Source: Oscillospiraceae bacterium
Lineage (GTDB): Bacteria > Bacillota > Clostridia > Oscillospirales > Ruminococcaceae
DNA length: 47,664 nt
Direction of reading: 5' to 3'
NCBI GenBank assembly: GCA_017533485.1
Contig: JAFXIC010000001.1
Span: 1 to 47,664 of the forward strand
Below, piece by piece: positions 33,557-41,382 of this stretch. The notes under the pieces are model-generated. The model had not been told where the DNA came from. It ran no database searches and saw nothing but the letters and a program-made list of their open reading frames with translations. A program made the position numbers and the translations under genes. Each line of letters opens with the position of its first letter. The first letter of the stretch is position 1.

Positions 33557-34690
33557 TCAGTCATCCTGATAATCGTCGTAAATATCATATTCTTCGTCGT
33601 CTTCGGAATCGGCATCTTCCTCATCATAAGCGTCCGTTTCCGTATCGTAGTCATCTGCATCCGCATCATCATTGTCGTCGATTTCGATGTCGATGCTGTC
33701 GAACGGTTCTTCCGCTTCCTCATCTTCTGTATCGTCGATAAAATCCGGCGCATTCGCTTCGGTTTCCCGTGCAATATAGATGGGACGGTGCTTGACCTCC
33801 ATATAGGTTTTGGAGAGATATAATCCCACGAGTCCGATACAGATAGACTGGAGGCCGCTGAACAGGAGCACGAGGGTAATGAGCGCGATCATACCGCCGC
33901 TCAGTTTTCCGACAATCAGTGCAACAATCAGGAACAGGAATGCGACAAGGCAGGCGCCTGCACCAAGGAACAGCGGAACGGAAAGCGGGAAGGTAGAGAA
34001 GCCGATGATTCCCTCGATCGAGTAGCGGAACAGCCCCCAGAAGCTCCATGCGGTTGTACCGGCGGCGCGTTCGACATTCTCATATTCGAGATATTTGACG
34101 CGGAATCCGACCCATGAGAAGATGCCCTTCGAGAAGCGGTTATATTCGGACATCGAAAGAATGGCGTCAACCATCTGGCGGGTCATAAAGCGGAAGTCCT
34201 GTGCACCGTCCACGATTTCGGTCTGGGAGATTTTGTTCATGATCGCATAGAACAGGCGGGCGAACCAGGAACGGACTTTGGATTCGCCGTCACGGCTGAC
34301 GCGGCGTGTTGTCGCACAGTCATATTTTCCGCTTGCGACCGCCTCATACATGATGGGGAGGAATTTCGGCGGATGCTGTAAATCGGCGTCCATCACAACG
34401 CAGTAATCACCTTTTGCGTTGGAGAGTCCGGCATAAATACCGGCTTCCTTTCCGAAGTTGCGGGAGAAGGAGATGTATCGTACACGGCTGTCCTGATTGG
34501 CGAGTGCACGAAGACCTTTCAGGGTTTTATCTCTGGAGCCGTCGTCGATAAAGAGATATTCGAACGAAAGCTCGGGATGTAAGTCCGTCATTTGTGCGGA
34601 AATTTTCGTAATTTCAGCATAAAACAACGGAAGGACCTCCTGCTCGTTATAGCAGGGGACGATGACGGAAATCAGCTTTTTATCAGTCAA
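33557..34690 (-). CDS. Family 2 glycosyltransferase with two TM helices and polyacidic tail
   Basis: A membrane-bound glycosyltransferase of about 377 residues, of the GtrB/ArnC/DPM1-like type that transfers sugars to a polyprenyl phosphate carrier. The GT-A domain shows ISVIVPCYNEQEVLP, FIDDGSRDKT, and CVVMDADLQHPP (metal-binding DxD). R-x-F-S-K-G-type FSKGIFSWVG follows. Two C-terminal membrane helices (LSVPLFLGAGACLVAFLFLIV; ITLVLLFSGLQSICIGLVGL) precede a tail of about 70 residues made mostly of Asp and Glu, with repeated DDADADDYD-like stretches. That tail is unusual for the family. The best start is TTG at 34690, 7 nt after CAGGAGG. It heads the long minus-strand run and has a consensus promoter upstream. 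Confidence 0.88.
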   Translation of the reverse strand: MTDKKLISVIVPCYNEQEVLPLFYAEITKISAQMTDLHPELSFEYLFIDDGSRDKTLKGLRALANQDSRVRYISFSRNFGKEAGIYAGLSNAKGDYCVVMDADLQHPPKFLPIMYEAVASGKYDCATTRRVSRDGESKVRSWFARLFYAIMNKISQTEIVDGAQDFRFMTRQMVDAILSMSEYNRFSKGIFSWVGFRVKYLEYENVERAAGTTAWSFWGLFRYSIEGIIGFSTFPLSVPLFLGAGACLVAFLFLIVALIVGKLSGGMIALITLVLLFSGLQSICIGLVGLYLSKTYMEVKHRPIYIARETEANAPDFIDDTEDEEAEEPFDSIDIEIDDNDDADADDYDTETDAYDEEDADSEDDEEYDIYDDYQDD

Positions 34691-34763
34691 GATTATTCCT
34701 CCTGTGAATAAAATCAGCATAAAATCATGGGCAGTACATAGTTCGCCCAATCATACACTATAT

Positions 34764-34792
34764 ATTATATCGCAACCGGAGGAAAAAAGCAA
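34764..34792 (-). promoter_or_regulatory. Promoter of the glycosyltransferase gene
   Basis: Minus strand -35 TTGCTT (34787-34792), 17-bp spacer and -10 TATAAT (34764-34769). The predicted start near 34757 leaves about 67 nt of leader. It may also drive queT and the following purine run, because no strong promoter was found within them. Confidence 0.75.
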
Positions 34793-34938
34793 GAGCCATG
34801 TGGAATTTTATATGACAGATTTTATTTGTGAAAACGGTTTGTTTTTGGTAGTACAGACAGAAAGCGCCTGAAACCATGATTTTGCGGATATGTGCGGATA
34901 GGGAGCGGCCGGCTCGGAATCTCCGCATACTCTCTTTG

Positions 34939-34967
34939 ATTATACCACAAACAGCATAAAAATACAA
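34939..34967 (-). promoter_or_regulatory. Second minus-strand promoter with no clear gene
   Basis: -35 TTGTAT (34962-34967), 17-bp spacer, -10 TATAAT (34939-34944). The transcript would start near 34932 and run about 165 nt before the glycosyltransferase promoter. Only a poor, near-leaderless frame (ATG at 34928) begins there. It may be a second promoter for the glycosyltransferase or express a small RNA. The rest of 34691-34988 shows no gene. Confidence 0.5.
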
Positions 34968-34988
34968 TAGATAAAACCGTGATTTTGG

Positions 34989-35912
34989 CTATTCTATCAG
35001 AATTTCGAATGCGGCATTCCGAAGCATTTCACGCCATTGCTGTGCGCTTGGAACTGTGATACCGCAGCGGCGTGCGGCTTCTTCGAGATAACATACATCT
35101 GCGCCGAAATCCGTTGCTGTTTCCCGGAAAAAAGCCTGAAGCATCCGTGTTGCACCCTGTGCGGCAAGCGCCGGATCTCCGGTTCGGAGAGAAAGTCTGA
35201 CGATGGTCCGGATGATGAGTCTGTTTTCTGAATCCTGCTGTATCCGAAAGCGTATGCGGCAGCTGTCGAGAAGAATGGTTTCCGTCAAACCACCGCTGAT
35301 TTCGGAGAATCCGAAATCTCCCCAGCGGTCTGTCAGGAGTGCGGCACCGCGGCAGGCATCATTGGAAAGGACGGCGAGCAGTGTTGTGCCGTTGTGGAGC
35401 GCAAGCGAAAAATGATTGTTCGAGTGGTAGTGGAGAAGTGCCATTCCGGTACGGCTTTCGAGATTTCCGACGAGCTCTCCGACACCGATTTCCGGAAGTA
35501 GTCCGTTTTCTACGGCAGCCTTTTGCTGATCGGAGAGCTTTTCGTCCCCGACCGACCGGATATCCTCTGACGGATCGCAGAGAAGCAGCGGACAGTTTGG
35601 TGCTACCCACCCGTCACGCAGAAGCTGCTGTACGGGAGAAAGGGAATCGCCCTGTAAAATCAGCAGCGAGAGATGACCTGTGCTGAACTGAATTCCGCCG
35701 GCTGTTTCGAGTGCGGGCTGAAAGAGAAGGGCGGTGTCGGGGCTGGCGGAAATCCAGTCTTTGTCGTTGTCACAGCGCAGCATCGCGGACACCGTATCGG
35801 AATCGGCTGTGCGGATTGCGAGGACATCGGCATATTTTCGGTGGCGGATATCCGTACAGCCCGATAGGAAGATGGTGCAGAGAATAGCGGAAACAGCGAG
35901 AAATCGTTTCAT
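34989..35912 (-). CDS. gerAC: Spore germination lipoprotein, GerAC type
   Basis: A 307-residue lipoprotein of the Ger(x)C family, the third component of nutrient germinant receptors in the spore inner membrane. The signal peptide ends in the lipobox LSGC (Cys19, predicted lipidation). The rest is a soluble outer domain with a C-terminal segment rich in conserved hydrophobics (RTIVRLSLRTGDPALA). The start is the ATG at 35912: GGAGG lies 8 nt upstream and the lipobox position fits. The much longer frame (to 36368) is overlap with gerAB in another phase. It overlaps the gerAB stop by 4 nt. Sequence divergence is high, so the call leans on the lipobox plus gerAA/gerAB context. Confidence 0.82.
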   Translation of the reverse strand: MKRFLAVSAILCTIFLSGCTDIRHRKYADVLAIRTADSDTVSAMLRCDNDKDWISASPDTALLFQPALETAGGIQFSTGHLSLLILQGDSLSPVQQLLRDGWVAPNCPLLLCDPSEDIRSVGDEKLSDQQKAAVENGLLPEIGVGELVGNLESRTGMALLHYHSNNHFSLALHNGTTLLAVLSNDACRGAALLTDRWGDFGFSEISGGLTETILLDSCRIRFRIQQDSENRLIIRTIVRLSLRTGDPALAAQGATRMLQAFFRETATDFGADVCYLEEAARRCGITVPSAQQWREMLRNAAFEILIE

Positions 35913-36859
35913 GCGGAAGCCTCCTTCGGACGATACCATTGCAGGATTGTGAGGGCGATTGCGGCACAGGCGAGAATGCCGCCGTTGACATTGTATATTA
36001 TAAATAGTATAGTGAGGGCAAAAAGGAGAGAAACACCGATGGTTCTCCGCCGAATCGGGGCGCGCAGCCGACAGCCGCAGAAGCTCTGGAGAAAGAATCC
36101 GCAGGCGAGGAGTGCGCAAGCGACTGCGAGCATCAGCCAGAGACCGTCTGTGCGCAGGGCGTCGGAAAGCGGAACGCGTGCCAGAAGCAGCAGGAACGGA
36201 TTGCCGTGGAAGGTACGGAGTCTGCCGCACTGCATCGTGCCGAACAATACAATTGCCGGAAGTGCGATACAGCGTGCACCAATCCATGACGCGGCGGCTT
36301 TTTTGGAAGCAGCGGGCTGTGCGGCGGCAAACATCGGAATCAGCGCAAGCTCTGCACTCTCTGTCCATTCTGAAAGTAAGCCCTGCGGCGCAGGGGGAGA
36401 TGTCCAGAGTGAGAGGATGCGTGCAGAAGAAAGACCGCCGAGGGGAAGGAGGGCGAATGCGAGGATGGCGGCGGCAAGCAGAAAGACCGATGCGCGGAAT
36501 ATCGCAGGGCGCGGAAGGCTGACGGCATAGAAAACCGCGGCAAACAGAAGCAGCATCGTCAGAACCGGACTCGGTGCATCCGCCGCCGTCAGCAGACGAT
36601 AACAGTCCGCCGCGGTATCTGCCGCGAGTACCAGCGAAAAGCCCTCCAGAATCCGCATCGTCAGCTTTGGAACGGCATAGGGCGTTTTTCGGAGAAAGAC
36701 CGGAATCAGGAGGATTGCCTGCAGGATACCGGTGAGGAGCATATGGGCGGCATACTGGGTGCTGTACGGGGTTTCACAGCAGAAAAAGCGTGCCAGACGG
36801 CAGAGAATCAGGACTGCCGAAAGCTCGGAGGCGGAGAATTCAGGTGTGGTTCGTGTCAT
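35909..36859 (-). CDS. gerAB: Spore germination permease-like protein, GerAB type
   Basis: A multi-pass membrane protein of about 316 residues with roughly ten hydrophobic helices, matching the APC-like GerAB subunit, which binds or senses the germinant in the Bacillus GerA complex. Individual residues are strongly diverged: many small and aromatic residues, few recognisable motifs, and slightly shorter than the usual 360 or so. The start chosen is the ATG at 36859 (residue 7 of the longest frame), which overlaps the gerAA 3' end by 20 nt. Its position between an unmistakable GerAA and a GerAC-type lipoprotein makes the assignment likely. The substrate cannot be predicted. Confidence 0.75.
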   Translation of the reverse strand: MTRTTPEFSASELSAVLILCRLARFFCCETPYSTQYAAHMLLTGILQAILLIPVFLRKTPYAVPKLTMRILEGFSLVLAADTAADCYRLLTAADAPSPVLTMLLLFAAVFYAVSLPRPAIFRASVFLLAAAILAFALLPLGGLSSARILSLWTSPPAPQGLLSEWTESAELALIPMFAAAQPAASKKAAASWIGARCIALPAIVLFGTMQCGRLRTFHGNPFLLLLARVPLSDALRTDGLWLMLAVACALLACGFFLQSFCGCRLRAPIRRRTIGVSLLFALTILFIIYNVNGGILACAAIALTILQWYRPKEASA

Positions 36860-38333
36860 GTGTCTGTCGTACCTCACTCACATGAAAATTGCCCTGTGCG
36901 AGGGAGCGGAATCCGATTCGGACGAATACATCCCGCAGTCTGCTGAATTTCAGGGGCGCAAAGGGGGCGGTCACGGGAAAACGGTAGATTTCTGCTGCAC
37001 AGAGATTGAGCAGTACCATCACGGACAGTACGGCAATCCCCGAAAGTCCGCAGGCGGATGCGGCAAGAATCAGAATCGGCCGGAGCAGCGACATCACGCT
37101 ATGGAGGTCGGGGAGTACAAAGCCGGCGGTCACGGAGAGTGCGGCAACCGTGAGGACAGGTGTGCTGACCAGCCCCGAATTGACCGCGGCATCTCCGATA
37201 ATCAGACCGCCGACGATGCTGACCGCGCCGCCGACAGCCTTCGGAAGGCGGATGCCGGCTTCCCGAACCACCTCGAACATGAACAAAACGCCGAGCAGCT
37301 CCGCGGCAAGGGAAAACGGTGCGTTCTGTTCCGCATCGGACAGAATCCGGAGAAGCGTCTGGTTGAGGAGTTCGGGGTGCCAGACGGCAATCGCAAGATA
37401 GACCGCCGGCAGCAGCAATGCAGCAAGAAACGCGGCGTATTTCAGCAGCCGGATCAGTGTCGCGTAGGCGGTCGGAACATTATAATCATCCAGCGTCTGG
37501 AACATCTCCCAGAATAGCTGCGGCAGCACCAGTGCAAAGGGTGTTCCGTCGATCAGTACCGCAATGCGTCCCTCCAGAAGCTTCGAGCATAGGACATCAG
37601 GCCGTTCGGTTGTGCCGACGCTGTGAAAGAGGTGGCAGTCGTCTTCTTCGAGGAACTGACGGACATAATCGCTTGAGAGAATGGTTTCGAGGGGGAGATG
37701 TTCGAGGCGGCGGCGGATGGCAGCCACCAGCTCTTTGGATGCACGGTCCTGAAGATAACAGATGCAGAGCGAAGTGCGGGATACGCTGCCTGCCGTACAC
37801 ATCTGCATTGTCAGAAGCGGCGATTTCATTCTGCGGCGCAGGAGCGAGAGGTTGGTCGGGAGATTTTCGGTAAAGCCTTCCTTTGCGCCGTAGATATTCT
37901 GTTCTCCATCCGGCTGGGTGATGGTACGGGAGAGAAAGCCCTGTACCGCGGCGGCGAGCGCTTCGGAAGCACCGTCCGCAAGAAAAATGACAAAGCCTGC
38001 GCTGACGGACTGGGAAATCTCCGCGAAATTCCGGAGCAGCTTTCGATCGGCAGAGAGAATCAGATGGGTGCTGAGGTGGGAAAGGAGTGCGTCTCCATCC
38101 GGAAAGCTTTGCCGGATGGAATGGATGGGCTGGAGTACCATCTGGGAGAGCATCGCGGAGGATACCATTCCCTCGCACGAGAGCATGGCACAGGAAATTC
38201 CGCCCAGACAGAATTTTGTGACAATCAGATCCGCCGAGCCGTTCCAGATGGTATCGAGAAGCCTGAGATTATGGCTGAGGGAGTCGGAAAGCATCGTCGT
38301 TTCAAGCTTTCTCAGGTATTCAGATGGATTCAA
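36840..38333 (-). CDS. gerAA: Spore germination protein GerAA
   Basis: Receptor subunit of the GerA family, about 497 residues. The N-terminal soluble half (about 1-280) includes LEGRIAVLIDGTPFALVLPQLFWEMFQ, the signature of the family just before the membrane part. The C-terminal half has about five helices (LLKYAAFLAALLLPAVYLAI onward) with FEVVREAGIRLPKAVGGAVSIVGGLIIGDAAV, the strongly conserved segment of GerA proteins. The start is TTG at 38333, 7 nt after AAGGAGG; the upstream ATG lacks a ribosome site. First gene of a gerAA-gerAB-gerAC operon preceded by a sigma-G-like promoter. It implies that this organism forms spores or retains the germination machinery. Confidence 0.93.
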   Translation of the reverse strand: MNPSEYLRKLETTMLSDSLSHNLRLLDTIWNGSADLIVTKFCLGGISCAMLSCEGMVSSAMLSQMVLQPIHSIRQSFPDGDALLSHLSTHLILSADRKLLRNFAEISQSVSAGFVIFLADGASEALAAAVQGFLSRTITQPDGEQNIYGAKEGFTENLPTNLSLLRRRMKSPLLTMQMCTAGSVSRTSLCICYLQDRASKELVAAIRRRLEHLPLETILSSDYVRQFLEEDDCHLFHSVGTTERPDVLCSKLLEGRIAVLIDGTPFALVLPQLFWEMFQTLDDYNVPTAYATLIRLLKYAAFLAALLLPAVYLAIAVWHPELLNQTLLRILSDAEQNAPFSLAAELLGVLFMFEVVREAGIRLPKAVGGAVSIVGGLIIGDAAVNSGLVSTPVLTVAALSVTAGFVLPDLHSVMSLLRPILILAASACGLSGIAVLSVMVLLNLCAAEIYRFPVTAPFAPLKFSRLRDVFVRIGFRSLAQGNFHVSEVRQTHDTNHT

Positions 38334-38369
38334 AGCCGTACCTCCTTGCGCTGCTGCATATTCTGAGGA

Positions 38370-38398
38370 TAGTATCACACAGCATCACCAAAAAATAC
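38370..38398 (-). promoter_or_regulatory. Candidate sigma-G promoter of the gerA operon
   Basis: Minus strand GATACTA (38370-38376) matches the sigma-G -10 consensus CATnnTA at all but the first base. GTATT (38394-38398) is close to the -35 GnATR, with a 17-bp spacer. The predicted start near 38362 leaves about 29 nt before the TTG. No sigma-A promoter was seen in the same place. B. subtilis gerA is known to be transcribed by sigma-G, which makes this plausible. Confidence 0.45.
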
Positions 38399-38454
38399 GG
38401 AAAAAAGAGAGGGAAATTTTAACGAAAAGAATGACGGGAAGCGTCAAAAAAAGA

Positions 38455-38483
38455 TTGCAATTCCGAGGAGAACATGATATAAT
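38455..38483 (+). promoter_or_regulatory. Promoter of the CapA-family gene
   Basis: -35 TTGCAA (38455-38460), 17-bp spacer, perfect -10 TATAAT (38478-38483). The predicted start is near 38490, about 60 nt before the ATG. It diverges from the gerA operon. Confidence 0.8.
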
Positions 38484-38549
38484 GAAAGGGTATGCAGAAG
38501 TCTGTCGAAGCGAGGACTTCCACTAAGGACAAGGCGAAAGGGAACGAAG

Positions 38550-39815
38550 ATGAAAAAACAGAAAAAATGCTTATTCTTGCTGCTTGCGGCAATGATGCTG
38601 CCGACAGCCGCAGGCTGTGGGCTGATCGAGGATATTGATACCAGCAAGCCGATCGGTGACAATACCCTCCAACCGGGCATGACCACTGTCCCGACTGCGC
38701 TCACAACCACCACAACTACGGAAACAACTGAGGAAGTGCTGGTGAATCCGACAGTGCATATGCTCGCGGTCGGTGATAATCTCGTCCAGACCTATGTGTA
38801 CCGTGCCGCACAGAAATGGTCGGCGGACGGCACATCCTATGATTTTACAAAAACCTATGAGAATGTCGCCCCGCTTATCCAGGCGGCAGATGTTGCGATT
38901 ATCAATCAGGAAACCCTGATCTGCGGCGGAGACTATGAAATCAGCGGCTCGAACTTCAATTTCAATTCTCCCGTAGAGCTGGGTGATGAGCTGGTCGAGA
39001 TTGGATTCGATGTCTTTACGCTCGCGAATAACCATTGCCGTGATAAGGGCGTGGACGGTATGACCGCAACGATGGATTACTGGGACGGGATGATGGCACA
39101 GCACCCGATTCTTGCATACGGCATTTACCGTGATGCCGCAGACCAGAACGAAATCCGTGTGCAGGAAGTCAACGGCATGAAGATTGCGTATCTCGCCTAT
39201 ACCGAGCATCTCAACGGCTATACCATTCCGGAAAGCTCCCCGATTAAGGTCGGACTGACCGATGATGTCGCGCTGATCGAACGTCAGATCAAGGAAGCCA
39301 ATGAGATTGCCGACGCGGTCATCGTTTCCGCACACTGGGGCAATGAGGATACCCATACCGTTGCGGAGCGCGTTTATACCCTCGCGAACCAGATGGTACA
39401 GTGGGGCGCGGACGTGATCCTCGGAAGCCATTCCCATACCGCACAGACGATGGAGTATATCGACCGTCCGGATGGATCGAGAGGCTTTGTATTCTACTCG
39501 ATGGGTAATTTCGTTTCCGCACAAACCGATAATTTCAATCTGATCGGAGAGATGGGCAATTTCGACCTGACGCTCGACCTGACAACCGGAGAGCTGCTGG
39601 TAGAGAACGTGAAGGTTACCCCGGTGATTACCCATTACGATGACGGAAAACTTTCGAACCTCCGCCTCTATCCGTACCAGATGTATACCGCGGAGCTGGC
39701 GGACAGCCATGGCGTTCCGTATTCCCCGATGGGCACCGCCAAAAGCTTCGGCATGGAGGTTATCCACAATATTATCAATGCGAATATTCCCGCGGAGTTC
39801 CAGAAGCTGGATTGA
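38550..39815 (+). CDS. CapA-family surface lipoprotein (PGA_cap metallophosphoesterase-like)
   Basis: A 421-residue lipoprotein: signal peptide with lipobox TAAGC (Cys23), then a Thr-rich spacer (TALTTTTTTETTEEV), then a PGA_cap domain (about 66-400). Visible motifs are HMLAVGDNLVQ (the usual GDI/GDN metal-binding start), IINQETLICGG, FDVFTLANNHCRDKGVDG, VIVSAHWGNEDTHT and ILGSHSHTAQTME, which supply the His/Asp/Asn positions of the calcineurin-like fold. Family members take part in poly-gamma-glutamate capsule anchoring or cleave related polymers. No capB or capC is nearby, so capsule synthesis itself is not implied. It ends 215 nt before the sca promoter. Confidence 0.88.
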   Translation: MKKQKKCLFLLLAAMMLPTAAGCGLIEDIDTSKPIGDNTLQPGMTTVPTALTTTTTTETTEEVLVNPTVHMLAVGDNLVQTYVYRAAQKWSADGTSYDFTKTYENVAPLIQAADVAIINQETLICGGDYEISGSNFNFNSPVELGDELVEIGFDVFTLANNHCRDKGVDGMTATMDYWDGMMAQHPILAYGIYRDAADQNEIRVQEVNGMKIAYLAYTEHLNGYTIPESSPIKVGLTDDVALIERQIKEANEIADAVIVSAHWGNEDTHTVAERVYTLANQMVQWGADVILGSHSHTAQTMEYIDRPDGSRGFVFYSMGNFVSAQTDNFNLIGEMGNFDLTLDLTTGELLVENVKVTPVITHYDDGKLSNLRLYPYQMYTAELADSHGVPYSPMGTAKSFGMEVIHNIINANIPAEFQKLD

Positions 39816-39853
39816 CGAAGACACGCGGAAATAATTGTAAATTTTTTATGAAG

Positions 39854-39890
39854 CGACCGTGTCGGCTTGACAGCTGCACGGTCGTTTCGT
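39854..39890 (+). terminator. Terminator of the CapA-family gene
   Basis: CGACCGTG (39854-39861) pairs perfectly with CACGGTCG (39877-39884), followed by TTTCGTT. The short U-rich tail makes it a moderate terminator. It separates this gene from the sca cluster. Confidence 0.65.
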
Positions 39891-40029
39891 TATAATAAGG
39901 ATTGTACTTTTCTCTTGAAAATGTGTAGTATTTTCGGCTGCGCGTAAAGTTTCAACAGATGGTCTTTGCTATATTGAACAATTATCACCATATCAATTTA
40001 TCAATGTTTACAAAAAGGCTACCAAAGTC

Positions 40030-40058
40030 TTGACTTTGAGCGGTGAGTTCATTATAAT
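40030..40058 (+). promoter_or_regulatory. Promoter of the scaffoldin cluster
   Basis: -35 TTGACT (40030-40035), 17-bp spacer, perfect -10 TATAAT (40053-40058). The start would lie near 40065, giving a leader of about 257 nt before scaC. No similarly good promoter was seen before scaA or scaB, so the three genes may share this one. Confidence 0.8.
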
Positions 40059-40064
40059 GGTAGT

Positions 40065-40321
40065 AAGCCGTAGTATGCGGATTGGTGTACCCTTTTGACC
40101 CTTTTGGGGGAGAAAATGATTCGGCGGACAGCCGTTTCAGAGGGTGCGGAATCTGTATTCACGCGATGATTGTAACACGTTTTAAGTTTATTTTGGGATA
40201 GGGGTGTTACAATGAACTCGGCCGGAGCAGGGGTGCTCCGCGTGACCCGGTATATATGAAGGACTGTGTATCAGCGCATGGTTCGGAATATATAAATAAT
40301 CATGAAAGAAGGAGGAAACGA
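40065..40321 (+). promoter_or_regulatory. Long structured 5' leader of scaC
   Basis: An untranslated stretch of about 257 nt with several predicted stems: CGGC-GGACA-GCCG (40122-40134); TTGTAACAC (40170-40178) pairing with GTGTTACAA (40204-40212); and GGAGCA-GGGG-TGCTCC (40224-40239). The first hairpin, as the 14-mer CGGCGGACAGCCGT, recurs at 41301-41314 before scaA. A CCCTTTTGACCCTTTTGGGG segment (40090-40110) can also fold. I do not recognise any known riboswitch class. Control of cellulosome expression at the RNA level is a possibility, not a demonstration. Confidence 0.5.
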
Positions 40322-41158
40322 ATGAAGGCGCAGAAGGCGATCGCCTGTGTACTGTCAGGGTTGCTTGCAGCAGTATCACTCCGAGGAATCGCCCGGCTTC
40401 CGGTTGGCGCAGAAGAAGCTGACCTTGCCGCAGTTTCAATCAGTACGGTGACTGTGGAAGAGGATGGCTCGTTTGTAACGACCGTGAATCTGGATGTCGT
40501 TCCGAAGACTGGTCTGTGTGCAGTGGACTTTGCGGTTGCATACGATCCGGCTGTTCTGAACATCAACGGGATAAAATTGCTGTACGATACCGGCGCAGAA
40601 GATGCGGAAACTGCCGTCAGCCCCGATTTCAAGGATACTGTGTTTACATATGAAGACACAGGCAGCGAAATCCGGCTCCGCTGGGCAACCGCACTGAAGA
40701 ATGCCGAATACTGGCTCAGGGAAACACGTCCGTTTGTAGAGCTTCGCGGAACGATGTACACGGATACATCCGGAAACAAAGCGGAATTGGAACTGATTCC
40801 TGCGACACGGGAAACCTTTGAGGGATCCGGTGTCCAAAATACGACTATCGTTATGGGCTATGTAGATTCGGAAGGCAAGACATATAATTGTGAGACAGAA
40901 TTGACAAACGGCTTGATCTGGCGGCCGGACGAAAACGGCGTAACAATGTACGGCGATATGAATCTGGACGGCATGATCGAGATATCGGATGCGATTTTGC
41001 TCCACCGCTTGGTGAATGAAGAAACGATAACCTTAGGCGCCGCAGCATACGCAAACGCAGACTGTGAGCAGGACGGACGTCTTACGGTTGCTGATGTAAC
41101 GCTGATACTTCGGAAGCTCGAAGAGGAATCCGAAGGCGCAGCATCCGGAACCGACTGA
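40322..41158 (+). CDS. scaC: ScaC-type adaptor scaffoldin (cohesin plus dockerin)
   Basis: A secreted 278-residue adaptor. After a signal peptide (about 1-30), residues about 33-205 form a cohesin: alternating beta-strands such as VTTVNLDVVPKTGLCAVDFAVAYDP and LNINGIKLLYD. Residues about 215-272 form a dockerin with two calcium loops: GDMNLDGMIEISDAILLHR, and a second loop with NADCEQDGRLTVADVTLIL. In R. flavefaciens, ScaC docks on ScaA and its own cohesin selects other dockerin proteins, changing cellulosome composition. The start is the ATG directly after GAAGGAGG rather than the longer frame. Gene order scaC-scaA-scaB matches the known cluster. Dockerin loop residues are intact (Asp/Asn at the ligating positions). 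Confidence 0.88.
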   Translation: MKAQKAIACVLSGLLAAVSLRGIARLPVGAEEADLAAVSISTVTVEEDGSFVTTVNLDVVPKTGLCAVDFAVAYDPAVLNINGIKLLYDTGAEDAETAVSPDFKDTVFTYEDTGSEIRLRWATALKNAEYWLRETRPFVELRGTMYTDTSGNKAELELIPATRETFEGSGVQNTTIVMGYVDSEGKTYNCETELTNGLIWRPDENGVTMYGDMNLDGMIEISDAILLHRLVNEETITLGAAAYANADCEQDGRLTVADVTLILRKLEEESEGAASGTD

Positions 41159-41382
41159 ACGCTCACCCACGGTGAATCCGTACACAGCACGGGATTGTGT
41201 ACAAGTTCCGTGATATGCGGCTTGATGATGATGGAGCGCGTATCTACTGCAACCATTCAGGAACCGGCAGCCGGCGGCGAGCACCGCTTATGGTAGATGC
41301 CGGCGGACAGCCGTAACCCAACCCCCCACACACAAAAAATCTGTGTTTCAGAAAGAACTGAAACAGAAAGGAACAAGTTGTC
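41159..41382 (+). promoter_or_regulatory. scaC-scaA intergenic region with stem-loops
   Basis: The 224-nt gap holds GTACACA (41180-41186) pairing with TGTGTAC (41196-41202), a second copy of the CGGCGGACAGCCGT hairpin (41301-41314), a C-rich AACCCCCC stretch, and a perfect 8-bp stem TGTTTCAG/CTGAAACA (41344-41351 and 41358-41365) just before the scaA ribosome site AAAGGAA. No promoter or uridine tract is evident, so mRNA processing or translational control is likelier than termination. Confidence 0.5.

Noticed and set aside
34989-36368. 459-residue version of the GerAC-type protein
   Set aside because: The extra N-terminal 152 residues are out-of-phase gerAB sequence; the lipobox and ribosome site fix the start at 35912.
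38571-39824. 417-codon frame opposite the CapA-family gene
   Set aside because: The plus strand carries a lipobox, metal-site motifs, a promoter and ribosome site; the opposite frame has none.
40118-40160. c-di-GMP (GEMM) riboswitch in the scaC leader
   Set aside because: Stems exist, but the conserved GEMM aptamer sequences are not recognisable; left as an unclassified structured leader.
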